Assembly (NCBI RefSeq): GCF_900109605.1
Contig: NZ_FOAM01000017.1
Span: forward strand, 1 to 64,000
DNA: 64,000 bases
Direction: 5' to 3'
Source: Xaviernesmea oryzae
GTDB lineage: Bacteria > Pseudomonadota > Alphaproteobacteria > Rhizobiales > Rhizobiaceae
Positions 52,734-62,139 of the stretch are shown here, one piece after another. Positions within the stretch are counted from its first letter, which is position 1; every line of letters begins with the position of its first letter. Made by a program: the position numbers and the translations under genes. The notes under the pieces are model-generated. The model was given only the letters and a program-made list of their open reading frames with translations, ran no database searches and was not told where the DNA came from.

Positions 52734-54164
52734 ATGCAGTTTGACGTTTTGGTCATCGGCAATGGCGCGATCGGTAGCTCGATCGCCTACGAACTCGCTA
52801 GCCGGGGTGCGACAGTCTGCCGATTAGGTACATCTGAGCGCCTAGGCGCTGCGTCGAAAGCAGCTGGCGCAATGAATGGATGCTTTGGTGAGGTTACTAG
52901 CGGCCTGATCGCGAGCGAGCACGGAAGGAAGAAGGTCAAGTTAGACTATCTTGCGAGTCGGCTGTGGCCGAACTGGATTGAACGATTAAAGGCCGAGACT
53001 GGCAGAGACGATGAGTTGGTCGTTGCAAAGGGCACCCATGTTGTCCTCAACACCGCAGGCACTCACGACATTGATACAGTGAACCTTGAGGCTATAAAAG
53101 CCACGATAGAGTCTTACGGGGAGAACTATGTATCTTCTGATCTTACTAAAATACGGGGATTGAAACCGAACGATTTAGTGAGGCCTCTTCAAGGTATCTA
53201 TATACCGGACGAGCACGCGGTCGACTCCTCGCTGCTTATTAAGCTTCTTGACGACGCCGCGCATAAGCGAGGCGTTCATATTATGGATGAGAATGCGGAC
53301 CATATTTTGGTCGAAGGAAAGTCCGCTGTAGGCGCTATAACTGCGAGCGGACAGAGAATTGATGCCAGGCACGTTGTGATAGCGGCTGGCGTTAGTTCCA
53401 TAGATCTGCTTCCGCGCGATTCAGTGGATGTTGACCGGATACCGCCAATGTTCGCTGGAAATGGTGTGTCGATACTCCTCCGCTTGCAAAATCCGGAGGA
53501 CTTGCCGGACGCAGTGATTCGAACCCCGAATCGTGCATTTGCCTGCGGTCTGCATTGCGTCCCGCGGTCCGACGGCACGCTCTACATCGGCGCAACGAAC
53601 ATCTTGAAAAATCTTCCGAGATTCGAAGCGTCCGTATCCGATGTACAATTTTTATTAGAATGCGCTGTCGAGCAGATCAATCGATCGCTCTACTTTTCTG
53701 AAATCGCTGCAGTGCAAGTCGGAAATAGACCGATTCCGGCAGATGGGTTCCCTCTGATCGGGGAGTGTGGCCTTTTAGGTCTTTGGCTGGTCTCGGGAAC
53801 CTATCGAGACGGGTTGCATCAGTCTCCTTTGCTCGCGAACTACATGGCTAACGCCATTGCTGGAACTGCGCAGAGCGACATTGATCTTTCTGAGTTCCAG
53901 CCGATCCGTGCGCCCTTACAGGGTCTTTCTCGCTCAAGCATGCCAGCTGAAACAATGTCCCAAATGATGGGAATGGGTTTCGAGACGATGTGGAATATCA
54001 AGGCAAACTGGAATAGCGAAATCGAGTCCGCGCTATTGGCCAAGTACACTAGGGTCGTAGATGAACTTCACACCGAGTATACGCCACCGCCGGAAGTCGT
54101 CGCTTTCTCTCAGTTTAATCCGGCTATCACCAATAGGCTCCGGCACTACTACTCACAGTGGTAG
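52734..54164 (+). CDS. ThiO/DAO-type FAD-dependent amine or amino-acid oxidase
   Basis: A 476-residue D-amino-acid-oxidase-fold protein. The FAD loop is VLVIGNGAIGSSIAYELASR, then GAASKAAGAMNGCFG. The C-terminal half has LYIGATN, IPADGFPLIGECGLLGLWLV and SGTYRDGLHQSPLLANYMAN, matching the ThiO glycine-oxidase pattern. The last ~90 residues are an extension. It likely oxidises a C-N bond of the product or of a building block. A 161-bp gap precedes it, possibly with an internal promoter. Confidence 0.83.
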   Translation: MQFDVLVIGNGAIGSSIAYELASRGATVCRLGTSERLGAASKAAGAMNGCFGEVTSGLIASEHGRKKVKLDYLASRLWPNWIERLKAETGRDDELVVAKGTHVVLNTAGTHDIDTVNLEAIKATIESYGENYVSSDLTKIRGLKPNDLVRPLQGIYIPDEHAVDSSLLIKLLDDAAHKRGVHIMDENADHILVEGKSAVGAITASGQRIDARHVVIAAGVSSIDLLPRDSVDVDRIPPMFAGNGVSILLRLQNPEDLPDAVIRTPNRAFACGLHCVPRSDGTLYIGATNILKNLPRFEASVSDVQFLLECAVEQINRSLYFSEIAAVQVGNRPIPADGFPLIGECGLLGLWLVSGTYRDGLHQSPLLANYMANAIAGTAQSDIDLSEFQPIRAPLQGLSRSSMPAETMSQMMGMGFETMWNIKANWNSEIESALLAKYTRVVDELHTEYTPPPEVVAFSQFNPAITNRLRHYYSQW

Positions 54165-54237
54165 CCTGGCGCTGACAGTATTTTACTTGCGAATGCAGAA
54201 CCTGCGATCGGGCTTCTCCTTAGCAATGGAGGAATAT

Positions 54238-55701
54238 ATGGTAGACCGAACTATTCTCGATGATTGCGTAAGGACCTTGCGCGATTGCCGGACCGCCGCG
54301 GAGAGCGCGACTGAAGCGATGTTGCGTCGAATGCCGTTCCTTGAGGTCGCGATTTCGGAGCGGGAACCGGCGGACGCGGATCATGCTTTCCCAAGGGTGG
54401 TCGCTGATACGTCGTGGAGGCGCGCCGACGATTTACCCCCTGACGTTTGCGCGACACCTGGCGGCACAGCGCTCAGCCACTGCATGAGATCGGCGGCGAC
54501 TGACCAATTTGGAAGAAAGATATGGCAACTAGCGATCGATAAAATAGCTGCGAGATCCAACGTGGATCGCACCGATCGCGCCGCTGTTCGGTTGATGCAC
54601 GACTCGGTTCCTGATCTTAACGATCCAGCTCAGGACGTGGAGACGATACGGCTGCTTTGTGAGTCACCTGGGACCTTATTCCGGCGCACGCTAGCAAGGA
54701 GGCTTTCGGTCTTGGATCGTCGCTTCCGCTCATATGATGGCTGGCGCGAAAATTCAGCTGCAAAACTTGTGCATATACCGAGTCATGAAATATCCCAGCA
54801 GGATATCATGCGCTTGCTGTGGGACGTCGAGGTCATTTTTGCGATCATGGATGGTCGCGAGAGCGAATACGATGCAAATACAAGTCTCGCGGCTTTGAAG
54901 AAAGCCGTGATACCGGAGGTAGGTTTCGCGAACGGCATCACCGCCGAATACCTCGACGTAACAATTCCTTCGACGGGTGAGTTATCGATCAAATTTCGGC
55001 GTGAGGATCTTCTGGAAAAGATTCTTGATGTTCTCGCGGATCATTATGGAGCTCCTGCCCCTGAAGAAGGGATCAAAGATACGGATAACCTTTATGCCCC
55101 GACACGTTCTCACGCGAAAAATTTGGGCTTTTTTCCAACTCCACCAGATATCGCCTCAACCATTATTCAACACTCGTCGATTTTCCGACGTTCGCAGGGC
55201 GATTCCTTGCGTGTCCTCGAGCCCAGCGCTGGAGCAGGTCACCTCGCTCGGGAGGCAGTTCAAGCGGGGGCTATGGTGGATTGTGTCGAGTTGGATGCAG
55301 ACCGCTGCGCCCAGCTGCGGGCCGCCGGTCTCTACCGCATGATCAGAGAGTCAGACTTTCTCGACGTGAACCCGGAAGAGACTGGTCTCTATGATAGAGT
55401 CATTATGAACCCGCCGTTCGATCACCAGCGTGATATCGACCACGTGATGCATGCGATACGCTTTCTTAAACCAGACGGCCTTTTGGTTTCCGTTATGTCG
55501 CCTGGAACTGAATATCGTTCAACCCAGAAGGCAACGGCTTTTCGCAGATACGTCGCCGACCTGAACGGATACTGGCTTGATCTACCAGAAGAGTCGTTTG
55601 TGCTCTCAGGGTCCTATAGCAATACAATTCTCCTTAATCTTTGGCGCGACGGACGTGCATATTTCTCGAACACAAAGACTGCGAACTTCGTCCGACCTTG
55701 A
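54238..55701 (+). CDS. DUF4942 / N6-adenine-type methyltransferase
   Basis: A 487-residue protein. A DUF4942 region (LFRRTLARRLSVLDRRFRSY, LWDVEVIFAIMDGRESEYD) is followed by a SAM domain with FFPTPPDIASTII, VLEPSAGAGHLAREAV and the catalytic NPPF in DRVIMNPPFDHQRDIDHVM. These features belong to plasmid and phage DNA-methylase-like proteins, yet the gene is embedded in the NRPS operon with the same AT-rich composition. It could methylate the metabolite or be an unrelated mobile-DNA gene. GGAGG precedes ATG 54238; a longer frame begins at 54061. Confidence 0.8.
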   Translation: MVDRTILDDCVRTLRDCRTAAESATEAMLRRMPFLEVAISEREPADADHAFPRVVADTSWRRADDLPPDVCATPGGTALSHCMRSAATDQFGRKIWQLAIDKIAARSNVDRTDRAAVRLMHDSVPDLNDPAQDVETIRLLCESPGTLFRRTLARRLSVLDRRFRSYDGWRENSAAKLVHIPSHEISQQDIMRLLWDVEVIFAIMDGRESEYDANTSLAALKKAVIPEVGFANGITAEYLDVTIPSTGELSIKFRREDLLEKILDVLADHYGAPAPEEGIKDTDNLYAPTRSHAKNLGFFPTPPDIASTIIQHSSIFRRSQGDSLRVLEPSAGAGHLAREAVQAGAMVDCVELDADRCAQLRAAGLYRMIRESDFLDVNPEETGLYDRVIMNPPFDHQRDIDHVMHAIRFLKPDGLLVSVMSPGTEYRSTQKATAFRRYVADLNGYWLDLPEESFVLSGSYSNTILLNLWRDGRAYFSNTKTANFVRP

Positions 55702-55760
55702 AGCGCAATGTTGCACACCATTGTCGTGATAGCGGTCTCTCGGTTTAAAGGATGGAAAAA

Positions 55761-56165
55761 ATGAAACGGGAAATTATCAATCCGCCAGCACTTTTTGAAT
55801 CCACTCGTCATGGCTTTTCCCAAGCTGCCATTCATGGCGGTGATCGGAAGATCGTATACATAGCTGGGCAAGTTGCATTTTCACCTGATCAGCAGGTGAT
55901 CGGTAAGGATGACCTGGTGGTGCAAGCTCGAGAAGCCTTCAAAAATCTACGCCGAATGCTCGCTGAGGTTGGAGCAGAGCCCGGAGATGTGGTGCGATTG
56001 CGGACCTATGTTGTGAATCACTCTTTAGAGAAGCTCGCTCCCGTCACTGCGGCCATCCTCGAATTTTATGAAGGCGCAATCCCTGCACCTAATACCTTCA
56101 TCGGAGTACAGTCGCTCGCTTTGCCCGACTTCCTAATCGAAGTCGAGGCAACCGCGGTAATTTAA
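55761..56165 (+). CDS. RidA/YjgF-family enamine/imine deaminase
   Basis: A 134-residue protein of the RidA family: SQAAIHGGDRKIVYIAGQVA, DDLVVQAREAFKNLRRMLAE, GDVVRLRTYVVNHSLEKLAP and PNTFIGVQSLALPDFLIEVE. The conserved Arg before the T-x-Y strand and the C-terminal E-x-E are present. RidA proteins hydrolyse reactive enamines/imines, which fits a pathway containing a ThiO-type amine oxidase. It is the last gene of the NRPS operon before the IS66-family element. Confidence 0.87.
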   Translation: MKREIINPPALFESTRHGFSQAAIHGGDRKIVYIAGQVAFSPDQQVIGKDDLVVQAREAFKNLRRMLAEVGAEPGDVVRLRTYVVNHSLEKLAPVTAAILEFYEGAIPAPNTFIGVQSLALPDFLIEVEATAVI

Positions 56166-56473
56166 CAAGGCACGTTAACGGGTGCGGTTGCCGACTGCAT
56201 AGGTGATCGGCTCCCTCGACCGCGCGCGAACTTGATCCTCGGCTGCGCAGCCAATTGCCAATCGATCCTGCCAGTGTCGCTTCGATCAGCTGCGTAATCC
56301 GGTTTTTCTCGACTAGGTCGTCGGCGAGACCGTTGGGCAGATTGTGCGTCTGCCCGACGGTCTACGCGTTCTGGCGTGCGCTCTCATACGGCGCGCCAGT
56401 ACATCACCACATCGTGGCTTTGGTCGCCTCAACCACCGATTGCTTCTTCACACCAGAAGATGCTGGAAGCTTG
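56166..56473. other. Intergenic, probable interrupted sequence left of IS66
   Basis: 308 bp with no recognisable gene. Composition is GC-richer than the NRPS genes. The last 8 bases (GAAGCTTG) are the target duplication of the IS66-family element, so this stretch was once contiguous with 58949 onward. Confidence 0.5.
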
Positions 56474-56571
56474 GTAAGCGCTCGGTGACAGCCGCCTTGT
56501 GCGGGTAGTGCTTTGCTCTGGATACAGGACTTGGCGTCGGATGGCGCTGTATCGGCCCTGTGTCTGGACCT

Positions 56572-56946
56572 ATGACCCATCCTCCTCACATCGTTGTCGC
56601 CAGCACGCGCCGCACGTGGTCGCCCGAGCAGAAGCGCGCCATCCTGGCCGAGGCGGACGATCCCGCCACAACCGCCTCGGCGGTGGCGCGTCGGCACGGT
56701 CTGCATTCCAGCCTACTGTTTGGCTGGCGGCGCGCCGTTCTGGTCGAGCGGCAGACCCGGGCGGCGTCCGCCGAGCCAACCTTCGTCCCATTCGCGCTGC
56801 CGCCTCCCGCCGCTACAGCCGCCGAGCGGCCGGGCGGGTCGGGCGTCATCGCGATCGAGTTGGCCGGTGGTCACCGACTGCGGGCCGAGGCCGGGGCGGA
56901 TCTGACGCTCCTGCAAGGAATGATCGCCGCCCTGCTCGGTCGATGA
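56572..56946 (+). CDS. tnpA: IS66 TnpA-like protein
   Basis: A 124-residue protein with a helix-turn-helix ([40 protein letters not shown]) typical of IS66 orfA. It overlaps tnpB by ATGA, the usual translational coupling. It is required with TnpB for IS66 transposition; the frame is intact. Confidence 0.88.
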   Translation: MTHPPHIVVASTRRTWSPEQKRAILAEADDPATTASAVARRHGLHSSLLFGWRRAVLVERQTRAASAEPTFVPFALPPPAATAAERPGGSGVIAIELAGGHRLRAEAGADLTLLQGMIAALLGR

Positions 56947-57290
56947 TCCCGGTCCCCTCCCGCTCGCGGGTGTGGCTGGCGACCGGGCACACTGACATGC
57001 GCAAGGGCTTCGACGGGTTGGCCGCGCTCGTGCAGGATCATCTGGCGCGCGATCCGTTCTCCGGACAGGCCTTCGTGTTCCCCGGGCGGCAGGGTCACCT
57101 GATCAAGGTGCTGTGGTGGGATGGCCAGGGCCTGTGCCTGTTCGCCAAGCGCCTTGAGAAGGGCCGCTTCGTATGGCCGGCCACCGCCGGGGCCGCGGCC
57201 GCGCTGACGCCGACCCAGCTCGCGATGCTGCTGGAGGGCATCGACTGGCGCACGCCGCTGCGCACCGACCGGCCGAGGATCGCCGGCTGA
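56943..57290 (+). CDS. tnpB: IS66 TnpB-like protein
   Basis: A 115-residue protein beginning [20 protein letters not shown], then [48 protein letters not shown]; this is the canonical IS66 orf2 (TnpB). Intact. Confidence 0.95.
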   Translation: MIPVPSRSRVWLATGHTDMRKGFDGLAALVQDHLARDPFSGQAFVFPGRQGHLIKVLWWDGQGLCLFAKRLEKGRFVWPATAGAAAALTPTQLAMLLEGIDWRTPLRTDRPRIAG

Positions 57291-57367
57291 GGCGGGAGAC
57301 TATCGAGGAGACGGAGACCAGGGCCGTGGATGTGGCGGACCCCGTCGACACGGCTTAAGTTGTTGGT

Positions 57368-58940
57368 GTGGCTCTCGATCCTGCCCTGCTGCCTGACGAC
57401 GTCGACGCGCTCAAGCGTCTGATCGTCGGCATGGTGCGTGAGGCGGTTCGGGCCGATACCCTGATCGAGAAGCTGCGCTTTCGAACTCGACCGGCTGAAG
57501 CGGGCGCGGTTCGGCGCGTCATCCGAGAAGCTCGGGGAGCGCGTCGAGCAGCTCGAACTGGCGATCGAGGCGCTGGAGACCGACCAGGCCGAACGTCTGG
57601 CCCCCACGCCGGCGGTCGCCGAGGCGATGGAGACCGCGCCTCAGGCCGGCCCGGCGGGCCTTGCCCGAGCACCTGCCGCGCGAGAGCGTGATCCATGCCG
57701 GCCCCTGCGCCTGCCCGGCCTGCGGCGGGGCGCTACGTCGGATCGGCGCGGACGTGACCGAGAGCCTCGATTACGTGCCCGGCCGGTTCAAGGTTGTGCG
57801 CCACGTGCGCGAGGCCTTTGCCGGCCGCGCCTGCGAGCAGGTGGTGCAGGCGCCTGCGCCCCACCACGCCGTTCCCTGCGGACGGGCCGGCCCCGGGCTG
57901 CTCGCCCACATCGCGGTGGCGAAGTTCGATGACCACCTGCCGCTCTACCGCCAAGCCGAGATCTATGCCCGTGATGGCGTGGGCTTGGCCAGCTCGACGC
58001 TCTCGGGCTGGCTGGGCGCGACCGCGACCACCCTGATGCCGCTGGTCGACCTCCTGCGCCGGGAGGTGATCGCCGGCTCGGCCGTCCTGCACGGCGACGA
58101 CACGCCGATCCCGGTGCTGGCTCCGGGGCACCGGCAAGACCCGGACCGGACGGCTCTGGACCTACGTGCGCGACGAGCGTCCCCATGGGGGCACCCGTCC
58201 GCCAGCGGCGGTGTTCTTCGCCTCGCCCGCCGCCGGGGCGAGCGCCCGCTGGCGCACCTGGCAGGCTTCTCCGGCGTGCTGGTGGCCGATGGCTATGCCG
58301 GCTTCAAAGGGCTCTACGAGAAAGCCCGACTGGGCGGCGCGCTGACGGAGGCGGCCTGCTGGGCGCATGTGCGGCGCAAGATCTTCGACGTGTATGCCGC
58401 GACCGGCTCGGTGCTCGCCGCGGAGGCGCTGGCGCGGATCGGCGCGCTCTACGGGATCGAACGCGGCCTGCACGGCAAGCCGCCCGACGCCCGCAGCCGT
58501 GAACGACAGGCCCGCACGAAGCCGCTGGCGGCGGCGCTGAAGGTTTGGGCGGAAAAAGCCTGACCCAGCTGCCGGGTCGGTCCGAGCTGGCCAAGGCGCT
58601 GCGTTACATGCTGGCGCCCTGGCCGGCGCTCACCCGTGCCTTCGACGACGGGCGCATCGCGCTCAACAACAACGCGGCCGAACGGGCTCTGCACGGCGTC
58701 GCGGTCGGGCGCAAGAACTACCTGTTCGCCGGATCCGACCTTGGGGCCGAGCGCGCGGCCGCGTTCTACACGCTGATCGTGACAGCCAAGCTGAACCGGC
58801 TCGATCCCGAAGCCTATCTGCGCGACGTGCTCACGCGTATCGCCGATCATCCGGCCAAGCGATTGGCCGACCTGCTGCCCTGGAACTGGACGTCCTCCCC
58901 AGCAGCCGCCCGACCAGCCGGCCCATCACCGAGCGGTTAC
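57368..58940 (+). pseudogene. tnpC: IS66 transposase TnpC, multiply frameshifted
   Basis: The IS66 transposase is readable only by changing frame several times: LKRLIVGMVREAVRADTLIE at the start, a leucine-zipper stretch in another frame from about 57480, HAGPCACPACGGALRRIGAD (zinc-like motif) from 57661, a shifted piece at about 58125-58215 (TGRLWTYVRDERPHGG), then GFSGVLVADGYAGFKGLYEK and, after 58560, LTQLPGRSELAKALRYML and ALNNNAAERALHGVAVGRKN. At least five shifts are needed, so it is non-functional unless the sequence has errors. Confidence 0.87.
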
Positions 58941-59238
58941 GAAGCTTGCGAGGGTGGGGTTCGAGTACTTGCTTATTTCGGGGTCTGAAAACGCGCTGCT
59001 TCGTAGGGTCACCTTGTGCCTTGAGGGACGTTGCGGATGGGCTGGCGGTGACGACAGAGAAGGGCAGGCCAAGCCTTGTCGGGCAACGCTCAGCGATCTG
59101 GCGAGGGGCACGAGGCGAAGGCGACGCTCGACGCCACCAACGGTCTATCAATCGATCAAGAAAACAATTGAATGTTTGGCGCCGGTATGCGAGGAATCGG
59201 TACCCTTCGGTAGGGCGATTTCTTCAAAGGAGAATTCT

Positions 59239-60465
59239 ATGCCAGACAGCAGTCATGCCGACGCGACCGTTCTCGGACGGGTAACAAGCCCAAATCAGGC
59301 GCACAAAACGATCCCCATAGGGGTCTACATTCTGGCAGCTAGCTTGTTTACTATGGGCAGCGCCGAGTTCTTGATGGGCGGCATCTTACCGCAAATTTCG
59401 TCTGACCTTCAGATCAGTCTGCCAAAGGCGGGAACACTTATCTCCGCATTCGCAATTGGAGCGCTCATAGGTGCGCCGCCGCTTGCACTTATGACGCTTC
59501 GATGGTCAAGGCGTACCACATTGTTTGCTAGTCAAATCGCCTTTGTCCTAGCGACCGTGACAGGAATGCTCATCAACGGATTTGAGGTCCTGATCGCGAC
59601 CCGCGTCGTCATGGGGCTGTCTTATGCGTGCTTCTGGGCGGCGGCCGCAGCGACCGCCGTTCAACTTGCCCCTGAGGATCGCAAAGCGAAATCATTGTCG
59701 ATTGTAGTGAGCGGGCTGACCGTCGCCATGATCGTGGGGGGGCCAGCTGGGACCTACATCAGCGAAATTGCTGGTTGGCGGGCCGGCTTCTGGGCAGTCG
59801 CCATGGCAACAGTGCTGTCTTCGTTCGCGGTGCTTGCAACAATACCTGAAGGTCACGCAAGCAGCGGCGCTCGACCGGATGCGCGCTCGGAACTCCGTGC
59901 GATGGGACGTCCCGCATTGTGGATGGCTTATGCGACAACCGCTCTGACGACAGCGGCATATATGGGAACCTTTGGTTACTTAGGTGCCATGCTCATCGAA
60001 ATAGCTCACATTCCGCCCGCTTGGCTGCCCCCAGTGTTCGCGCTCTTCGGTGTAGGTGCTTTTATTGGTCTGACCATAGGTGGGAGAACTGCTGACGCTC
60101 ATCCATTGTTGACGCTCACTGCGGGTGTCATAATGATAGCTTTGGTATCTATCAGTCTTACCTATTTCGCTTCGTCTCTCATTATTATGATCCCCCTGAT
60201 TTTCCTTCTGGGGGTCGCGGGATTCGTTTTGAATCCAGCTGTCTGGGGTCGCGTTTATGTTATTGCGCCCGATGCTCCTACGTTGGTTGGGGCCACGAAC
60301 TCATCTGCCTTTCAGCTTGGACTGACACTCGCACCACTGCTGTCAGGCTTTGCAATCGCGGAAGGCTTTGGCTTGCCGTCTATCGGGTGGGTTGGCGCTG
60401 CGCTTGCGGTCGCGGGTCTCGCGACGGCACTCGTCGATCGGTCGCTCGCCAGATCGAGCGTTTGA
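59239..60465 (+). CDS. MFS exporter (DHA1, AraJ/Cmx-like)
   Basis: A 408-residue, 12-helix MFS protein. Helix 1 begins IPIGVYILAASLFTMGSAEF, with LMGGILPQISSDL typical of AraJ/chloramphenicol-efflux DHA1 proteins. Loop LMTLRWSRRTTLF replaces the usual GxLaDrxGRR. AAGGAGAA precedes the ATG; the frame upstream to 58954 is not coding. It lies just after the IS66-family element and in the AT-richer cargo, so it may originally have followed the RidA gene and exported the NRPS product. Confidence 0.87.
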   Translation: MPDSSHADATVLGRVTSPNQAHKTIPIGVYILAASLFTMGSAEFLMGGILPQISSDLQISLPKAGTLISAFAIGALIGAPPLALMTLRWSRRTTLFASQIAFVLATVTGMLINGFEVLIATRVVMGLSYACFWAAAAATAVQLAPEDRKAKSLSIVVSGLTVAMIVGGPAGTYISEIAGWRAGFWAVAMATVLSSFAVLATIPEGHASSGARPDARSELRAMGRPALWMAYATTALTTAAYMGTFGYLGAMLIEIAHIPPAWLPPVFALFGVGAFIGLTIGGRTADAHPLLTLTAGVIMIALVSISLTYFASSLIIMIPLIFLLGVAGFVLNPAVWGRVYVIAPDAPTLVGATNSSAFQLGLTLAPLLSGFAIAEGFGLPSIGWVGAALAVAGLATALVDRSLARSSV

Positions 60466-60472
60466 CTTCAGA

Positions 60473-61132
60473 CTAAGTCTCAACGTCGAGGCCGGCGGCC
60501 TTCCATTCGGGAAAGCCGGCGGCTAGACGACGCACCTTAAAGCCCTTCATGTTAAGCAATTCCGCAGCTTTTGTCGATAGTACGCAATAGGGTCCTCGAC
60601 AGTAAGCGACGACCTCTTTATCGCTTGGCAATTCAAGCATTCTCTTCTCCAATTCATCTGTCGGTATATTCAGCGCGCTTGGCAAATGTCCAAGCGCGTA
60701 CTCCTCGCTCGATCGAACGTCAAGCAAGGTAACTTGTCCATTCATCATTCTGTCTAATAATTCAGTGTAGGTTATAGAATCGAGCCGGTTGGCGGCCGCG
60801 CTAGGGTCTGCAATTAAGTCACGAATTTCTCTTCTGGTGTGTTCTGCGTAGGCTCTCAAAGAAGATAGGACGTTTTCTATCGGGCCAGTCCCGAGGCGGT
60901 AGAGTACCCGCTTGCCGTCGCGCCTAGTTTCTACAAAGGCGGCACGCCGTAAATGTTGAAGGTGCTGTGAGGTGTTTGCGATTGTCAGGCCGGTAAGCTC
61001 GGCGAGACGTTCAACAGGGCGTTCACCCTGGGCGATGTGCTCTAAGAGCATCAATCGATGAGCGTGTCCGAGGACGCGTGCGAACTCGGCGAGCTCGGTG
61101 AACAGATGGGTGTGTGGATCGAAGTTTGACAT
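60473..61132 (-). CDS. ArsR-family regulator fused to a rhodanese domain
   Basis: A 219-residue protein. The ArsR/SmtB winged helix (LGHAHRLMLLEHIAQGERPV, LTGLTIANTSQHLQHLRRAA) is followed by a rhodanese-homology domain (VTLLDVRSSEEYALGHLPSA) with an active-site Cys in VVAYCRGPYCVLS. Such fusions sense reactive sulfur or redox state. It is convergent with the MFS gene (7 bp apart) and divergent from the DUF2938 gene, which it probably controls. Confidence 0.88.
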   Translation of the reverse strand: MSNFDPHTHLFTELAEFARVLGHAHRLMLLEHIAQGERPVERLAELTGLTIANTSQHLQHLRRAAFVETRRDGKRVLYRLGTGPIENVLSSLRAYAEHTRREIRDLIADPSAAANRLDSITYTELLDRMMNGQVTLLDVRSSEEYALGHLPSALNIPTDELEKRMLELPSDKEVVAYCRGPYCVLSTKAAELLNMKGFKVRRLAAGFPEWKAAGLDVET

Positions 61133-61202
61133 TGACAAGGAACTACCATTTCGCGATCATTCAAGCAAACGTTGAAATGAGCTAAATGCGACGGAGGTGG
61201 GT

Positions 61203-61703
61203 ATGGCAGGCTCGGTTTCGCGGGAAATCATCGCTGCGGTTGTGGTAGGTGCCGGGGCTACGGTCGTTATGGATCTATGGGCGGCCTTTCAACGCCACGT
61301 GTTCAGTATCCCGTCGCTCAACTACGCAATGGTTGGTCGATGGCTAGGGCATCTCCCGCGTGGCCATTTCGTCCATGACTCGATCGGAAAAGCAGAACCG
61401 ATCAAGTATGAAGCAGCAATCGGTTGGATCTTTCATTATATTGTTGGGATCGCATTTGCGTTGCTACTTGTCTTCGTCTGGGGTGAGGAATGGCTAACTC
61501 AGCCTTCATTCTTGCCCGCGGCTATAATCGGTATAGGTAGCGTGGTCGCTCCATTCTTCATCATGCAGCCTGGTTTGGGTGCAGGCATTTTGGCGTCACG
61601 TACACCAAATCCTTGGCTTTCCCGCTTTCGAAGCATTGTTGCACATACCTCCTTTGCAATCGGCCTGTATTTGGCTGGACTGCTAGTCTCTTTAATGTAT
61701 TGA
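61203..61703 (+). CDS. DUF2938 membrane protein
   Basis: A 166-residue protein with about four membrane helices: SREIIAAVVVGAGATVVMDL, LPRGHFVHDSIGKAEPIKYE (family motif), IGWIFHYIVGIAFALLLVFV and LPAAIIGIGSVVAPFFIMQP. GGAGG lies 5 nt before ATG 61203; GTG 61197 is an alternative. The pairing ArsR-rhodanese/DUF2938 is seen elsewhere. The role is unknown; a link to sulfur or redox stress follows only from the regulator. Confidence 0.82.
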   Translation: MAGSVSREIIAAVVVGAGATVVMDLWAAFQRHVFSIPSLNYAMVGRWLGHLPRGHFVHDSIGKAEPIKYEAAIGWIFHYIVGIAFALLLVFVWGEEWLTQPSFLPAAIIGIGSVVAPFFIMQPGLGAGILASRTPNPWLSRFRSIVAHTSFAIGLYLAGLLVSLMY

Positions 61704-61782
61704 TGGGGATTTACTCTGCGCTTCATTTGTTGAGGTGGTCTAGGAACGCGCTAAAGTATTAACTTGAGAATCATGAGGCATC

Positions 61783-62139
61783 ATGGTTGGAATACAGTTT
61801 AGCGCTATTACCCACAAGCATATGCTATATGCTGTTGCTGCCGTCGAGGCTGGAAGCTTTCGTCAAGCGGCCGTTCGCTTGCACGTCCGTGAGTCGACTA
61901 TCAGCCGAAAAATTCGAGACCTTGAGGCTGCCATAGGTGCTTCGATATTTATCCGATTACGGTCGGGTGTCGAGCTGACGGATGCTGGCGCCATTTTTGT
62001 ATCCCTGGCGCGTAAAGCACTTACGTCGTTCGATGCAGCTTTGAGAATGCAGATTTCAGAATCAGGATTCAAATTTAAGATGGTTGAAGCCAATTGTATT
62101 TTACTGGACGGTAATTGGATTATTGCGCGGGCGCCTTGA
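61783..62139 (+). CDS. LysR-type HTH-only protein upstream of trbB (mini-LysR)
   Basis: A 118-residue protein: SFRQAAVRLHVRESTISRKI is the LysR HTH at about residues 27-46, then DLEAAIGASIFIRLRSGVEL. It ends after about 20 further residues with no effector domain. Its build matches the 759-1118 protein. In Tn4371-like ICEs a LysR-type gene (traR) lies near the transfer operon, so this could be a compact regulator of trb or a marker of the cargo edge. It is AT-rich like the cargo. Confidence 0.7.
   Translation: MVGIQFSAITHKHMLYAVAAVEAGSFRQAAVRLHVRESTISRKIRDLEAAIGASIFIRLRSGVELTDAGAIFVSLARKALTSFDAALRMQISESGFKFKMVEANCILLDGNWIIARAP

Larger units (their letters stand above)
56474..58940 (+). mobile_element. 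IS66-family insertion sequence, complete ends, decayed tnpC
   Basis: Left end GTAAGCGCTCGGTGA (56474-56488) and right end, read inward, GTAACCGCTCGGTGA (58926-58940) match at 14 of 15 bases and begin with the GTAA of IS66 ends. The flanks are perfect 8-bp direct repeats GAAGCTTG (56466-56473 and 58941-58948), the duplication length of IS66. Total 2467 bp, with tnpA, tnpB and tnpC in IS66 order. Intact ends and target duplication with a multiply frameshifted transposase gene suggest a single insertion followed by decay, or errors in GC-rich sequence. Confidence 0.93.

Noticed and set aside
58954-59238. N-terminal extension of the MFS gene
   Set aside because: The frame starts within DNA just right of the IS66 target duplication and is polar and Arg-rich; the ATG at 59239 has AAGGAGAA and gives a normal MFS N-terminus.
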